Assembly: GCF_000379945.1 (NCBI RefSeq)
Contig: NZ_KB904124.1
Span: 124,001-188,000, forward strand
Length of the DNA stretch: 64,000 nucleotides
Origin: Porphyromonas macacae DSM 20710 = JCM 13914
GTDB taxonomy: Bacteria > Bacteroidota > Bacteroidia > Bacteroidales > Porphyromonadaceae
Direction of reading: 5' to 3'
Part shown: positions 53,391 to 61,579 of the stretch, one piece after another
Layout: every line of letters begins with the position of its first letter
Numbering within the stretch: position 1 is the first letter of the stretch
Program-made: the position numbers and the translations under genes
The notes under the pieces: model-generated
Told to the model about the DNA's origin: nothing
The model's input: only the letters and a program-made list of their open reading frames with translations
Databases searched by the model: none

Positions 53391-54428
53391 TTAAATCCCG
53401 TGATAGAACTCTGTGTTTATAAAAGGAAGTTCATGCCTCAGGTTAGGGATGTAGAGAATAAAAAGAACAATCAGCATGATGATGCTGAGCACCCATAGTA
53501 TCATGGAAAGGATACGAAACCATTTGGGCAAAGGTTTCGTTGCGGGTTTGGCTGTCTGTATAATACTGTGAATAAGTACGATGACGGGTACTGCGATGAT
53601 GATGATTCCGCAGATGATAGCCGTTACGAACATCCATGAGTGGCCATGAATGAAGTGCGGATAATAGAAAAAGGAGAAATCCGTAAGCTCTTCAAAGAAA
53701 CCGCCTATCAGTGCAATGATGATGAAAATAGCCGGTATGACCATTATTAACACCAGTGTGCCCAGGCAGCCTCTAAGCAAACATCCGCCCATACGGTTCA
53801 TGCTGTTGTCCTGGGAGTGAGTGTAACGCGGGTCGTACGTAACTTCACGGCCTATCTGCTCCACAGTAACGGGTTCTCCCCGCATTTGCAGTTTTTGGTC
53901 GGCTGTGATGGCTGCAGGTACAATCATCCAGCAGGCCAGATAACCCAAAATGATAACCCAGAAGAATCCGTTTGCAAAGATGGTCAGCAGTACCGCCAGA
54001 AGCCTTAGCACTCCCAAATTCCATCCGGTATAAGCCGCAAGTCCGCTCAACACGCCGCACAGCCATGCGTTATCCACATCCCGGTAATATTTCCGGTTTG
54101 CAGTCTGTCCATTGCTATTTGTAAAAGTTCTGTTTTCTCTGTGCTCGTATGTTTCTTTTTGCTCTTCGGCAAAGATTTCCTCCGGTTTGCCGATGCGTTC
54201 GATAACTTGCCGCACCAGTGAAATATCCACGATTCGACTGTCCGAACTTCCCATTTCGACCAGCAGTTCAGCTATTCGATACTCGAAATCGTTCATCAAC
54301 TCTTTGTCTTCCGAAGAGTTGCCGAAATGAGCCTGCAGGCTTCGCAGATAATTTTCGAGCAGGCTGTAAGCATCTTCGTCTATGTGGAAGATTTGGCCTG
54401 CAATGTTCATGTTCAAATTCTTTTTCAT
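53391..54428 (-). CDS. PspC-domain membrane protein
   Basis: 345 residues from the ATG at 54428, which overlaps the padR stop as ATGA; the longer frame to 54503 only reads through padR. A cytoplasmic part (about residues 1-105) is followed by the PspC domain: RDVDNAWLCGVLSGLAAYTG and LRLLAVLLTIFANGFFWVII. Then come several more membrane helices. PspC domains sense or respond to envelope stress. With a PadR regulator ahead, it forms a common Bacteroidota pair. Confidence 0.92.
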   Translation of the reverse strand: MKKNLNMNIAGQIFHIDEDAYSLLENYLRSLQAHFGNSSEDKELMNDFEYRIAELLVEMGSSDSRIVDISLVRQVIERIGKPEEIFAEEQKETYEHRENRTFTNSNGQTANRKYYRDVDNAWLCGVLSGLAAYTGWNLGVLRLLAVLLTIFANGFFWVIILGYLACWMIVPAAITADQKLQMRGEPVTVEQIGREVTYDPRYTHSQDNSMNRMGGCLLRGCLGTLVLIMVIPAIFIIIALIGGFFEELTDFSFFYYPHFIHGHSWMFVTAIICGIIIIAVPVIVLIHSIIQTAKPATKPLPKWFRILSMILWVLSIIMLIVLFILYIPNLRHELPFINTEFYHGI

Positions 54429-54859
54429 AATGTGTTTTCGTTTGCCGGTAAAATGAATGAGTTGTTCTTTAGTTTGTTTACGGTTTTTTCCAGAGCATTC
54501 CAATTGTCTCCGAGTTGTTCCAGAAAACGTTGGCCGATTTCCGTCAACCCATAGTATTTTCTGGGAGGTCCCTGTTGTGGAGACTCCGCTTTATCGTAGC
54601 TCAGGAGTCCTGCCCTTTTCAGACGTGAAAGAAGTGGGTACAGTGTGCCTTCCACTACAATCAGATCTGCTTCCTTAAGAGCTTCTATAATATCGTTGGC
54701 ATACAGTTTACGGTCTCTAAGCAGTAGCAGTATACAGTATTCCAGAATGCCCTTGCGCATTTGCGCCTTGATGTTGTCTACGCTCATCAGACCGTCCGGT
54801 GCAGTGCCGGAGCCGGTATAAGAGTCGTAGTGCATGTTCGGATTGTTGTTTATTTCCAT
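54425..54859 (-). CDS. PadR-family transcriptional regulator
   Basis: 144 residues; a start at Met25 (54787) is equally possible and would fit the usual size of about 110. Winged helix: MRKGILEYCILLLLRDRKLY, YANDIIEALKEADLIVVEGT, LYPLLSRLKRAGLLSYDKAE (recognition helix) and the wing GPPRKYYGLTEIGQ. A leucine/asparagine-rich C-terminal helix would dimerise. Translation is coupled to the PspC gene by a 4-bp overlap, so autoregulation of the pair is likely. Confidence 0.92.
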   Translation of the reverse strand: MEINNNPNMHYDSYTGSGTAPDGLMSVDNIKAQMRKGILEYCILLLLRDRKLYANDIIEALKEADLIVVEGTLYPLLSRLKRAGLLSYDKAESPQQGPPRKYYGLTEIGQRFLEQLGDNWNALEKTVNKLKNNSFILPANENTL

Positions 54860-55103
54860 CTACTCTCATTTTAGTTATTTTAGGGTTTCAGGCAGATTTT
54901 ATTTCGTTGTTCGGAAGAAGTGGCGGCCGCTCATTTTATTCCTGTCATGCTTGTTTCCATAGTCTACCTTGTATTACCTAACTAATGCAAATATAATAGA
55001 ATATTTTATATCCTTGCATAACAAAGTAGATTTTTCTTGCATTGCATGGTAGTTTGTGATTTTCTTTGCTTCATTTGTGTGATGTGGGGTAAGGTTTCAA
55101 AAG

Positions 55104-55142
55104 AAACGGCCGGAAAGCAATGAATATGCTCCCCGGCCGTTT
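55104..55142 (-). terminator. Terminator after ferritin
   Basis: AAACGGCCGG / CCGGCCGTTT perfect 10-base stem followed on the minus strand by CTTTTG. The rest of the 54860-55194 gap holds only AT-rich sequence, probably the padR promoter. Confidence 0.8.
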
Positions 55143-55194
55143 CTTAATTATTTAAGATGCTTACTTTTCTTTTATGAAAGAAGTGAAAACTCGA

Positions 55195-55677
55195 TTATCT
55201 TTTTTTCAGATGATGGTCTACGAGTATTTCGTGTTTCTCGCCGTACAGTTTGATTTGGGTGATGATGTCGTTTACAGAAGCCTCTTCTTCCACTTGCTCT
55301 TTGACAAAAGTCATAAAGAACTCGCGGCTCGGCAAATCCGATAGTTCATCCGAGAGGTGAACCAGCTTGATGATGCTTTCGGAAACGATACACTCGTGCT
55401 TCAGTACTTGCTCCATAATTTGCAGGGGAGAGCCGAACTCGTTGGGTACTTCCTCGATGGGCAGTATCTGCGGACGGCCGCCTCGTTGGCTCAGGTAGTC
55501 GATCATGGCATAGGCATGCTCCATCTCTTCCTCCGCCTGTTTGCGCATCCAGTGTGAAAAACCGTTCAGGCCGATGTATCCGAAGTGCACAGACATGGCT
55601 AAGTATAAGTGAGAAGACCACATCTCGGCATTGATTTGCCGGTTGATGGCTTCTTCCATTTTTTTGTTTAGTTCCAT
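55195..55677 (-). CDS. ftnA: Ferritin (non-haem)
   Basis: 160 residues, one four-helix bundle. Iron ligands of the ferroxidase centre are visible in NAEMWSSHLYLAM, AEEEMEHAYAMIDYL (Glu-x-x-His), QVLKHECIVSESI and KEQVEEEASVNDI. It forms a 24-subunit shell that stores iron and limits oxidative damage. Bacterial ferritin A type, no haem Met. It stands alone with its own terminator. Confidence 0.97.
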   Translation of the reverse strand: MELNKKMEEAINRQINAEMWSSHLYLAMSVHFGYIGLNGFSHWMRKQAEEEMEHAYAMIDYLSQRGGRPQILPIEEVPNEFGSPLQIMEQVLKHECIVSESIIKLVHLSDELSDLPSREFFMTFVKEQVEEEASVNDIITQIKLYGEKHEILVDHHLKKR

Positions 55678-55753
55678 TGTTTTTTATTATATGAGTTTAT
55701 TAGAATAAAATGCCTGTTCTTTACGATTTTATTATTAAACCATGTCCGCTGCT

Positions 55754-56371
55754 TTATTGTTTTAGTTCTTCGGCCTTCTGCAGCATTTGCGGAGTAAAAG
55801 TAATTTTCGTGATCGATCCGTACGGAGGCAGATGTGAAAACGAGTGCCTTAGCTCTGCCAGACCTGCTGCCACGCGCGCGGCATTGATCACTCCGCCATG
55901 GCAAAACATCATGATGGAGCGCTTGCCTTCTGCAGGCATCTTTTCCTTGATAAAGTCCAGCACGCGGAGGTATTGATCCATGACAGACTCTCCGCCCGGA
56001 GTTTTCCGGGTCAGGTAGGGTAGAAAGAAATCCGGATCCCAGTCTTCTTCATTTCCCTGCAATTCCGTCCATGTTTTCATCTCCCATTCGCCGAAGTTCA
56101 GTTCTATGAGTCTGGTGTCTATGTCCGTATCTGTAAATCCGCAGTAAGAAGCCAGCCTTTTGGCTCTGCTCAGGGGGCTGCTGAAAATTTCATCCGCCTG
56201 TATCCCGGCTATGTTGTTCTTAACGATTTCGGCTTCCTGTTCGAAAGTCTCTTTCAGTTCCACGTCCGAATGCCCGTAACAGATTTTTTGCATGGCCGGC
56301 ATGACGGCTGTGTGGCGTACCCAATAGGTTTGCAGGCTGGTGTGATTTTCTGCAGAGGCATCAGTCTTCAT
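55754..56371 (-). CDS. Histidine phosphatase family protein
   Basis: 205 residues. The phosphohistidine motif is YWVRHTAV (Arg19, His20), a variant of RHG. ADEIFSSPLSRAKRLASY follows, then RLIELNFGEWEM with the acid residue, and the second His in MMFCHGGVINAA. The closest type by eye is the alpha-ribazole phosphatase/CobC-like group, but no cobalamin genes are near, so the substrate is open. It overlaps the S4 protein gene by 11 bp. Confidence 0.88.
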   Translation of the reverse strand: MKTDASAENHTSLQTYWVRHTAVMPAMQKICYGHSDVELKETFEQEAEIVKNNIAGIQADEIFSSPLSRAKRLASYCGFTDTDIDTRLIELNFGEWEMKTWTELQGNEEDWDPDFFLPYLTRKTPGGESVMDQYLRVLDFIKEKMPAEGKRSIMMFCHGGVINAARVAAGLAELRHSFSHLPPYGSITKITFTPQMLQKAEELKQ

Positions 56372-56834
56372 CGCGGTGGTTCATGATGTTTCTGCTCCTG
56401 CCTTTGGAGGCACGTTGCATATTGTCCTGATTACGTGTGGGGCGCTGCTTGTTGCCTTGTTTGCGATTCGGCTGCGAATGGTCTGCAAACTGTCTGTCCC
56501 ATTCGTCTTTCTCGAAGCGTTTAGCCGATTTGTCTGTGTTGCCGAAACTGCCGCCCGGTGCGTTACCGTGTTTTTTCTTGTTTTGCTTGCCTGCGGACGG
56601 CCTGTCTGTATCTTCGCTTTCCCTTAGCGTTTGCTCGAATTCGGCTTCCCTGATCAGATCTGCCACGGGCAGATCCATATCGTCCAGAAGCACTTCGTCG
56701 TCTGCACCCACAACGTCGGTCAGACCGGCCTCACGTCCATTGATAATTACGCGTCCATCGCGAATCAGTTGTTCTACGTCACGTCGCGAGCCTATTCCGG
56801 CATCGCTCAGCAGTTTGTTGATTCTAACTTTCAT
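56361..56834 (-). CDS. S4-domain RNA-binding protein with basic low-complexity tail
   Basis: 157 residues. The S4 module occupies about residues 1-50 (VRINKLLSDAGIGSRRDVEQ; DGRVIINGREAGLTDVVG), as at the start of RsuA/RluB pseudouridine synthases, but no synthase domain follows. Instead there is a hydrophilic, Lys/Arg/Gln/Asn-rich tail (about 75-157). It may bind ribosomal RNA, for example in assembly or rescue. The true partner is unknown. It lies between the GT9 gene (23 bp) and the phosphatase. Confidence 0.85.
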   Translation of the reverse strand: MKVRINKLLSDAGIGSRRDVEQLIRDGRVIINGREAGLTDVVGADDEVLLDDMDLPVADLIREAEFEQTLRESEDTDRPSAGKQNKKKHGNAPGGSFGNTDKSAKRFEKDEWDRQFADHSQPNRKQGNKQRPTRNQDNMQRASKGRSRNIMNHRDED

Positions 56835-56857
56835 CAGAGTCTCTGTGTGATGTAAAA

Positions 56858-57922
56858 TTAATTGTTACTAATTGTTTTTATTTGATCCAAAACGAGCAAT
56901 ACCCGTTTCAGTATTTCTTCCGGTGTTATCAGTGAGCAGCAGGGGCTGTCTCCTTTGTAGCACTTCTTTTTCCGGTCTATCGTGCAGGGCCGGCAGTCCA
57001 TCTCTGCCTGCAGGTGATCCTCCGGCAGCTGGTTATAAGCTGCAAAACCGCCTTTGGGGTGCGATGCAGACCAAAGGGTCAGGGTGCGTGTGCCCACGAG
57101 GGCCGATAAGTGAGGATTGGCGCTGTCCATGCTTACCATCAGTTTCAGTTGCTTTATGACGGCCAATTCTTCGGCCAGGCTGAGTGTGCCTGCTATATTG
57201 AGTACATCGGGGTATTTCTTTGCCCATTCGTGAAGGTGCCCGGCCTGTTTGCCCTGTGCCCCGAACAGCAGGATAACGCATCGGCGCGTGGCCGACAGAT
57301 TACGTACGAATGTTTCCATAAGTTTCAGGTCGTAAGTCTTGTTCGGATCCAGTGAAAACGGAGCCACACCCACCCAAGGCATGTGGGTGAATTTGTCGTA
57401 AGACGGGAAAATCTGCTGCAGCGCCATTACCACATCACGACTTACGTTGAGGTAGGGCAGTTGTTTGGGCAGTCTTAGCCCGGCGCGTTTCACCGTCTCG
57501 GAGTAAACCTCGAGCATGGAGGGAATGTCCGTAAACTTCTTTTTCCGGGGTCTGGCCGTCATCTTTCTGCGTCCTTTTTTGGGCAGTCTGATTTTGAATG
57601 GTCTCGTCCTGAAAAACCTCAGATAAGTGCGCAGGATTTTAGAGCGCCAGGAGCGTTGGAGGTCGATAACGATATCGAAGTTCTCCTTACGCAGCCTGTG
57701 GGCATATTTCAGCGTTCCCCAATAGTATTTTTCCTCCCGGTTTACATCCAGAGCCATACCCTCCATATTCTGCGGGGGGTTGAACAGCAAACCGGTCAGG
57801 TAGGGTTGCGTAAGCAGCGTAAAAGAAACTTCCGGATTAGCCGTAGCCACTCCGTAAAGTAATTGTGTGGCCATTGCCACGTCTCCGATAGCTTGCAGTT
57901 TTATAATCAGGATGCGTTTCAC
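56858..57922 (-). CDS. Glycosyltransferase family 9 (heptosyltransferase-like)
   Basis: 354 residues, starting with GTG at 57922. Two Rossmann-like halves: ILIIKLQAIGDVAMATQLLY at the start, IVIDLQRSWRSKIL, then APFSLDPNKTYDLKLMETFV, ILLFGAQGKQAG and the donor region MVSMDSANPHLSALVGTRTL. Family members add heptose or other sugars to the lipopolysaccharide core. Three cysteines near the C-terminus (CRPC, KKCYKGDSPCC) are conspicuous. It heads a run with the S4 protein and the phosphatase. Confidence 0.93.
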   Translation of the reverse strand: MKRILIIKLQAIGDVAMATQLLYGVATANPEVSFTLLTQPYLTGLLFNPPQNMEGMALDVNREEKYYWGTLKYAHRLRKENFDIVIDLQRSWRSKILRTYLRFFRTRPFKIRLPKKGRRKMTARPRKKKFTDIPSMLEVYSETVKRAGLRLPKQLPYLNVSRDVVMALQQIFPSYDKFTHMPWVGVAPFSLDPNKTYDLKLMETFVRNLSATRRCVILLFGAQGKQAGHLHEWAKKYPDVLNIAGTLSLAEELAVIKQLKLMVSMDSANPHLSALVGTRTLTLWSASHPKGGFAAYNQLPEDHLQAEMDCRPCTIDRKKKCYKGDSPCCSLITPEEILKRVLLVLDQIKTISNN

Positions 57923-58190
57923 TATGTTGGGGAAAGAGTCAACAAAGATTTCAAATACCTTTTATGTTCTAATGGCGATATGCCGGATGGCAATGTGGAT
58001 TTTTGATGATATGGTATGTGTATGTCTGTGCACGTTCGCTCCGTATTCTCTTTGGTTGCCGGAGCCGATTTCGTTTCCTTTTCTTGTATTTTATGTCTAC
58101 AAAATTGTTTTGTGTAAGCCAAAGATACAAAGATTTGGCACAATGCAATAACATTCGGCCTTTTCCTTTCTTTTTATGTGTGAAGATATA

Positions 58191-59636
58191 CTATTGTCCC
58201 CCTGTGGTCAAAGCAGCCTCGGGGTCTTCTTCTTCGTCCTCTCCTTCTGTGGTATCGGGCAGTTTCTTTTTAGTGTTCAGCCCCATTTTTCGCAGTTTGT
58301 TGAAGCGTGTGATCAGGTTGCCTCGTCCGTCCGTAAGCTGTTTTCTGGCGGTCTCCATTTGTGCTGCGGCTTTCTGCAGGCTATCCTCTGCTTTGTCGAA
58401 GGTTTCGATGTAAGTGCAGAATTTGTCGTATAGCGCTCCCGCTTCTGCCACGATCTGCTGTACATTGCGCTGCTGCTTTTCCCGGGCCCATAAGTCGCGG
58501 GTCAGCTTTAGAGCCGTGATCAGGTTCGACGGGCTGATCAGCAGCACCCGTTTTTCGTATGCTTCGCTCCAGATGTCATTGTGCTGCCGGTGTGCCAGAT
58601 AATAGGCTGCTTCTATCGGAATGAACAGCATCACGAAGTCCAGAGTTTCGTGGCAGTAGTCCTGATAGTTTTTACCTGCCAGTTCGTTGATATGCCTTTG
58701 TACACTTCTTACGTGCTCGGTGGCAAAGGCTTCACGTTCCTCTTCCGTTTCGGCCTCCATGTATCTGCTATAGGCCGTGAGGCTCACTTTGCTGTCGATA
58801 ATCACTGCACGGTTGCCGGGGTAACGGACGATGACGTCGGGGCGCATGCGCGACCGGCTCTCTTCGTTCAGCAAGGTTTGCCCGTTGGATGAGCGGAGTG
58901 TTTGTTGCACTTCGTACTCCTCACCTTCCACTAATCCGCTGCGTTCCAGAATAGACTCCAAAATCATTTCTCCCCAGTCCCCCTGCACTTTGCTGTCACC
59001 CTTGAGGGCACGTGTCAGACTGTCGGCTCCTTCGCCCAATCGCCGACTTTGTTCCACCAGCATTTCGATCTGTTTACCCAGAGAGTGCCGTTCGCGTGCT
59101 TCATTGTTATACACGTTTTCCACTTTCTCCTTAAACTGTGTCAGATCTTCGCGCAACGGGCGCATCGCCTCTTCGCTGCTCGATTTGAGGGCTTTCGATT
59201 TTTCCTCCAGTATCGTGCTGGCCAATTCTTTGAACCGGAGTTGCTGCCGTTCGTCGATCTCCGTGAGGCGTTGTTTGTAGTCTTCGATGAGCTTACCCAG
59301 ATTCTCATTGCGCTCGCTCAAAACGACGCATCTCTCCTGTACCTCGGCCAGAGTGGCCCCCAATTCGTCGTTTTTCGTTTCCAGCTCCTCTTTGTGCCGG
59401 AATGTTATACCATGCTCGGCATTCAGTTTCTCCATGGCAAGGGCCAAGCCCCGTTCTTTTTCCCGGAGATCTGCCAATTGCATATTCTTTTCCGTTACTT
59501 CTTTGAGCAAATCGTCCTCTTTGGCGCTTTTTTCATTTAGCACTGCTTTTGTTTTTGCCAGTGTCAGGCGTGTGGAAATAAACAGTATGATGGCGATAAG
59601 GCACAGGAAGCCGAATATGATGGATACGGTATTCAT
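58191..59636 (-). CDS. rmuC: DNA recombination protein RmuC
   Basis: 481 residues. One N-terminal membrane helix, then a coiled coil of about 180 residues (heptads rich in Leu, Glu, Lys) and the RmuC nuclease-like core: GDSKVQGDWGEMILESILE, RMRPDVIVRYPGNRAVIIDSKV and DFVMLFIPIEAAYYLA. RmuC limits inversion of short repeats in E. coli; the core resembles restriction-type nucleases (the D...(D/E)xK pattern is seen in DVIV and IIDSK). It ends with an acidic tail. Stands alone. Confidence 0.95.
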   Translation of the reverse strand: MNTVSIIFGFLCLIAIILFISTRLTLAKTKAVLNEKSAKEDDLLKEVTEKNMQLADLREKERGLALAMEKLNAEHGITFRHKEELETKNDELGATLAEVQERCVVLSERNENLGKLIEDYKQRLTEIDERQQLRFKELASTILEEKSKALKSSSEEAMRPLREDLTQFKEKVENVYNNEARERHSLGKQIEMLVEQSRRLGEGADSLTRALKGDSKVQGDWGEMILESILERSGLVEGEEYEVQQTLRSSNGQTLLNEESRSRMRPDVIVRYPGNRAVIIDSKVSLTAYSRYMEAETEEEREAFATEHVRSVQRHINELAGKNYQDYCHETLDFVMLFIPIEAAYYLAHRQHNDIWSEAYEKRVLLISPSNLITALKLTRDLWAREKQQRNVQQIVAEAGALYDKFCTYIETFDKAEDSLQKAAAQMETARKQLTDGRGNLITRFNKLRKMGLNTKKKLPDTTEGEDEEEDPEAALTTGGQ

Positions 59637-59845
59637 GTCTGAACTATTTTTCCCAAAGTTAACGATACCTCTTTTAATAATTCCTATCTAAAAGAAAAAC
59701 AATTATTAACCGAAACAAACTGTATGAATATACCAAACATAACCAAACAGAATTAAATTTTTTCGAGTGTTTTTTGATTTAACTTCGATTTTAATTAACT
59801 TAAACCGCTTGCATAAGTTTTATAGTCTTTTATATAACATTATCT

Positions 59846-61318
59846 ATGAATAATACGATTCTCCAAAGTTTTCATTGGTATTCCGAAGGAAATGGAAAAC
59901 ATTATGATCATATCAAAGAAACTTCAGACTGGCTGCGAGATCTGGGTATAACTTCGGTTTGGTTCCCTCCGGCCTATAAGGCTGCAGGAGGTGATTCCTC
60001 TGTAGGATACGACCCTTATGATCTTTTCGACTTGGGTGAATTCGACCAAAAAGGAACGGTGGCTACCAAATATGGAACAAAGGAACAGTATCTCGATGTT
60101 TGCAAAACATTACAGGAAAAAGGAATTGCCATAATAGCCGATATAGTTTTGAATCATAAGGCCGGAGGTGATGAAAAGGAACGTTTTCATGTCATAAGAG
60201 TGGATGGGAACGATCAGTTAAGAAATGTTTCTGAACCTTTTGAAATAGAGAGTTTTACGAAGTTCACCTTCCCCGGAAGAGGAAACAAGTATTCTGACTT
60301 CAAGTGGGATTTTACCTGTTTTTCAGGAGTCGATTATGCCGAAGGAATGGAACCCGGTATTTTTCAAATCATCAATGAACACGGTGATGGTTGGGAAAAA
60401 ATTCTCGGCTATGATAAAGGCAATTTTAATTATTTGATGCACAATAATATAAATCATAGAAATCCTTTTGTTCGTGAAGAATTGAACTATTGGGGAAAAT
60501 GGTATCATGAACAAATTTACTTTGATGGTGTTCGGCTGGACGCAATAAAGCACCAGTCACATGATTTCTATAAGGAGTGGTTAAACAACTTAAGGTCGAA
60601 TACCGGTAAAAACATATTTGCCGTCGGCGAATATTGGGCACCGGGTTTATTGTCCTTAATGCTGGATTATATCAATGCCACAGAAGGGTGTATGAGTTTA
60701 TTCGATGCTTGTCTTCAACAAAATTTTCATATCGCATCTAAAAGCGGAGATGGGTATGACTTGAGAAAAATATTTGATGATACTTTGTTGTCAGTACGTC
60801 CGGATTTATCCGTAACAATTGTCGATAATCATGATACTCAACCTCTTCAGCAATTGGAAGCACCTGTGGAAGAGTGGTTTAAGCCTTTGGCTTATGCCTT
60901 TATTCTCTTGAGGGTGGATGGATATCCTTGCGTTTTTTATCCGGATTTATATGGGGCAAGCTACATCGATAAAGGTAAAGATGGGGAAGACTATGAAATC
61001 TTCCTGAATAAAGTCGATGGCATCGAAGGTCTTCTAAAAGCACGAAAACAAAACGCCTATGGATTCCAGCGGGATTATTTCGAAGATGCCAATTGTGTAG
61101 GATGGACCCGTGAAGGCGATGATGTGCATAAAGGTTGTGCTGTCATTTTGAGTAATAAAGAGGAATATCAAAAACCGATGGAAATGGGTAAGGCTTATGC
61201 CGGACAATTTTTTTATGATCTGCTTGGAAGATTCGAGCATAAGATACAAATAGATGAAAACGGATGGGGAAATTTCAATTGTCCGGCGGGAAACGTTTCA
61301 GTTTGGGTACCCGAATAA
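59846..61318 (+). CDS. Cytoplasmic GH13 alpha-amylase (second)
   Basis: 490 residues, no signal peptide. Regions: ADIVLNHKAGGD, FDGVRLDAIKH with nucleophile Asp232, FAVGEYWAPG with Glu262 and VDNHDTQP with Asp330. The layout is that of the AmyS/GH13_5 type, known as liquefying or intracellular alpha-amylase. It ends with a small C-terminal beta domain (NCPAGNVSVWVPE). By eye its coding is more AT-rich (AAA, TAT, GAT, AAT) than that of the other GH13 in this window. It lies next to repeat copy R4. Probably degrades maltodextrins or glycogen in the cytoplasm. Confidence 0.93.
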   Translation: MNNTILQSFHWYSEGNGKHYDHIKETSDWLRDLGITSVWFPPAYKAAGGDSSVGYDPYDLFDLGEFDQKGTVATKYGTKEQYLDVCKTLQEKGIAIIADIVLNHKAGGDEKERFHVIRVDGNDQLRNVSEPFEIESFTKFTFPGRGNKYSDFKWDFTCFSGVDYAEGMEPGIFQIINEHGDGWEKILGYDKGNFNYLMHNNINHRNPFVREELNYWGKWYHEQIYFDGVRLDAIKHQSHDFYKEWLNNLRSNTGKNIFAVGEYWAPGLLSLMLDYINATEGCMSLFDACLQQNFHIASKSGDGYDLRKIFDDTLLSVRPDLSVTIVDNHDTQPLQQLEAPVEEWFKPLAYAFILLRVDGYPCVFYPDLYGASYIDKGKDGEDYEIFLNKVDGIEGLLKARKQNAYGFQRDYFEDANCVGWTREGDDVHKGCAVILSNKEEYQKPMEMGKAYAGQFFYDLLGRFEHKIQIDENGWGNFNCPAGNVSVWVPE

Positions 61319-61346
61319 AATGTTTTCGTATGTGACGTGATGACGT

Positions 61347-61364
61347 TGACGTGTACTGAAAAAA
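61347..61364 (+). repeat. Short motif TGACGTGTACTGAAAAAA at left end of repeat copy R4
   Basis: Same motif as at 1134-1150, here directly before copy R4. Confidence 0.5.
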
Positions 61365-61366
61365 GT

Positions 61367-61456
61367 AAAATTCTCTGCCTGACGGTTGAAAATTCTTCAG
61401 GCAAAGAAAAAAAATCCAAGTTAACTTCGTTGAAAATCCATTGCGCTAAGAATTTT
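61367..61456 (+). repeat. Palindromic intergenic repeat, copy R4
   Basis: Left arm with one change (GACGG for GATGG), then the same centre as R1 and R3. The right arm is lost after AATTTT. Lies between the convergent GH13 and DUF6029 genes. Confidence 0.82.
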
Positions 61457-61522
61457 TACTGTCTGTAAGGATTCTTTTTCTTTTTTTCAGGAGGTAATAA
61501 AATTGATTTTTCAGGGTATAAA

Positions 61523-61559
61523 AAAAGCTGTACCTCCAATGTTCGGAGATACAGCTTTT
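61523..61559 (-). terminator. Terminator after the DUF6029 gene
   Basis: AAAAGCTGTA / TACAGCTTTT stem with an inner CTCC / GGAG part; on the minus strand followed by TTATA. 20 bp past the stop. Confidence 0.82.
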
Positions 61560-61579
61560 CTGTGATTGGAGAGCCTTTT

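Noticed and set aside
57922-58190. Short frames on both strands between the GT9 and rmuC genes
   Set aside because: AT-rich gap with no conserved features; reading frames differ in composition from real neighbours.
61213-61419. Minus-strand frame beginning MDFFSLPEEFSTV
   Set aside because: Repeat copy R4 plus the antisense end of the GH13 gene; not a gene.
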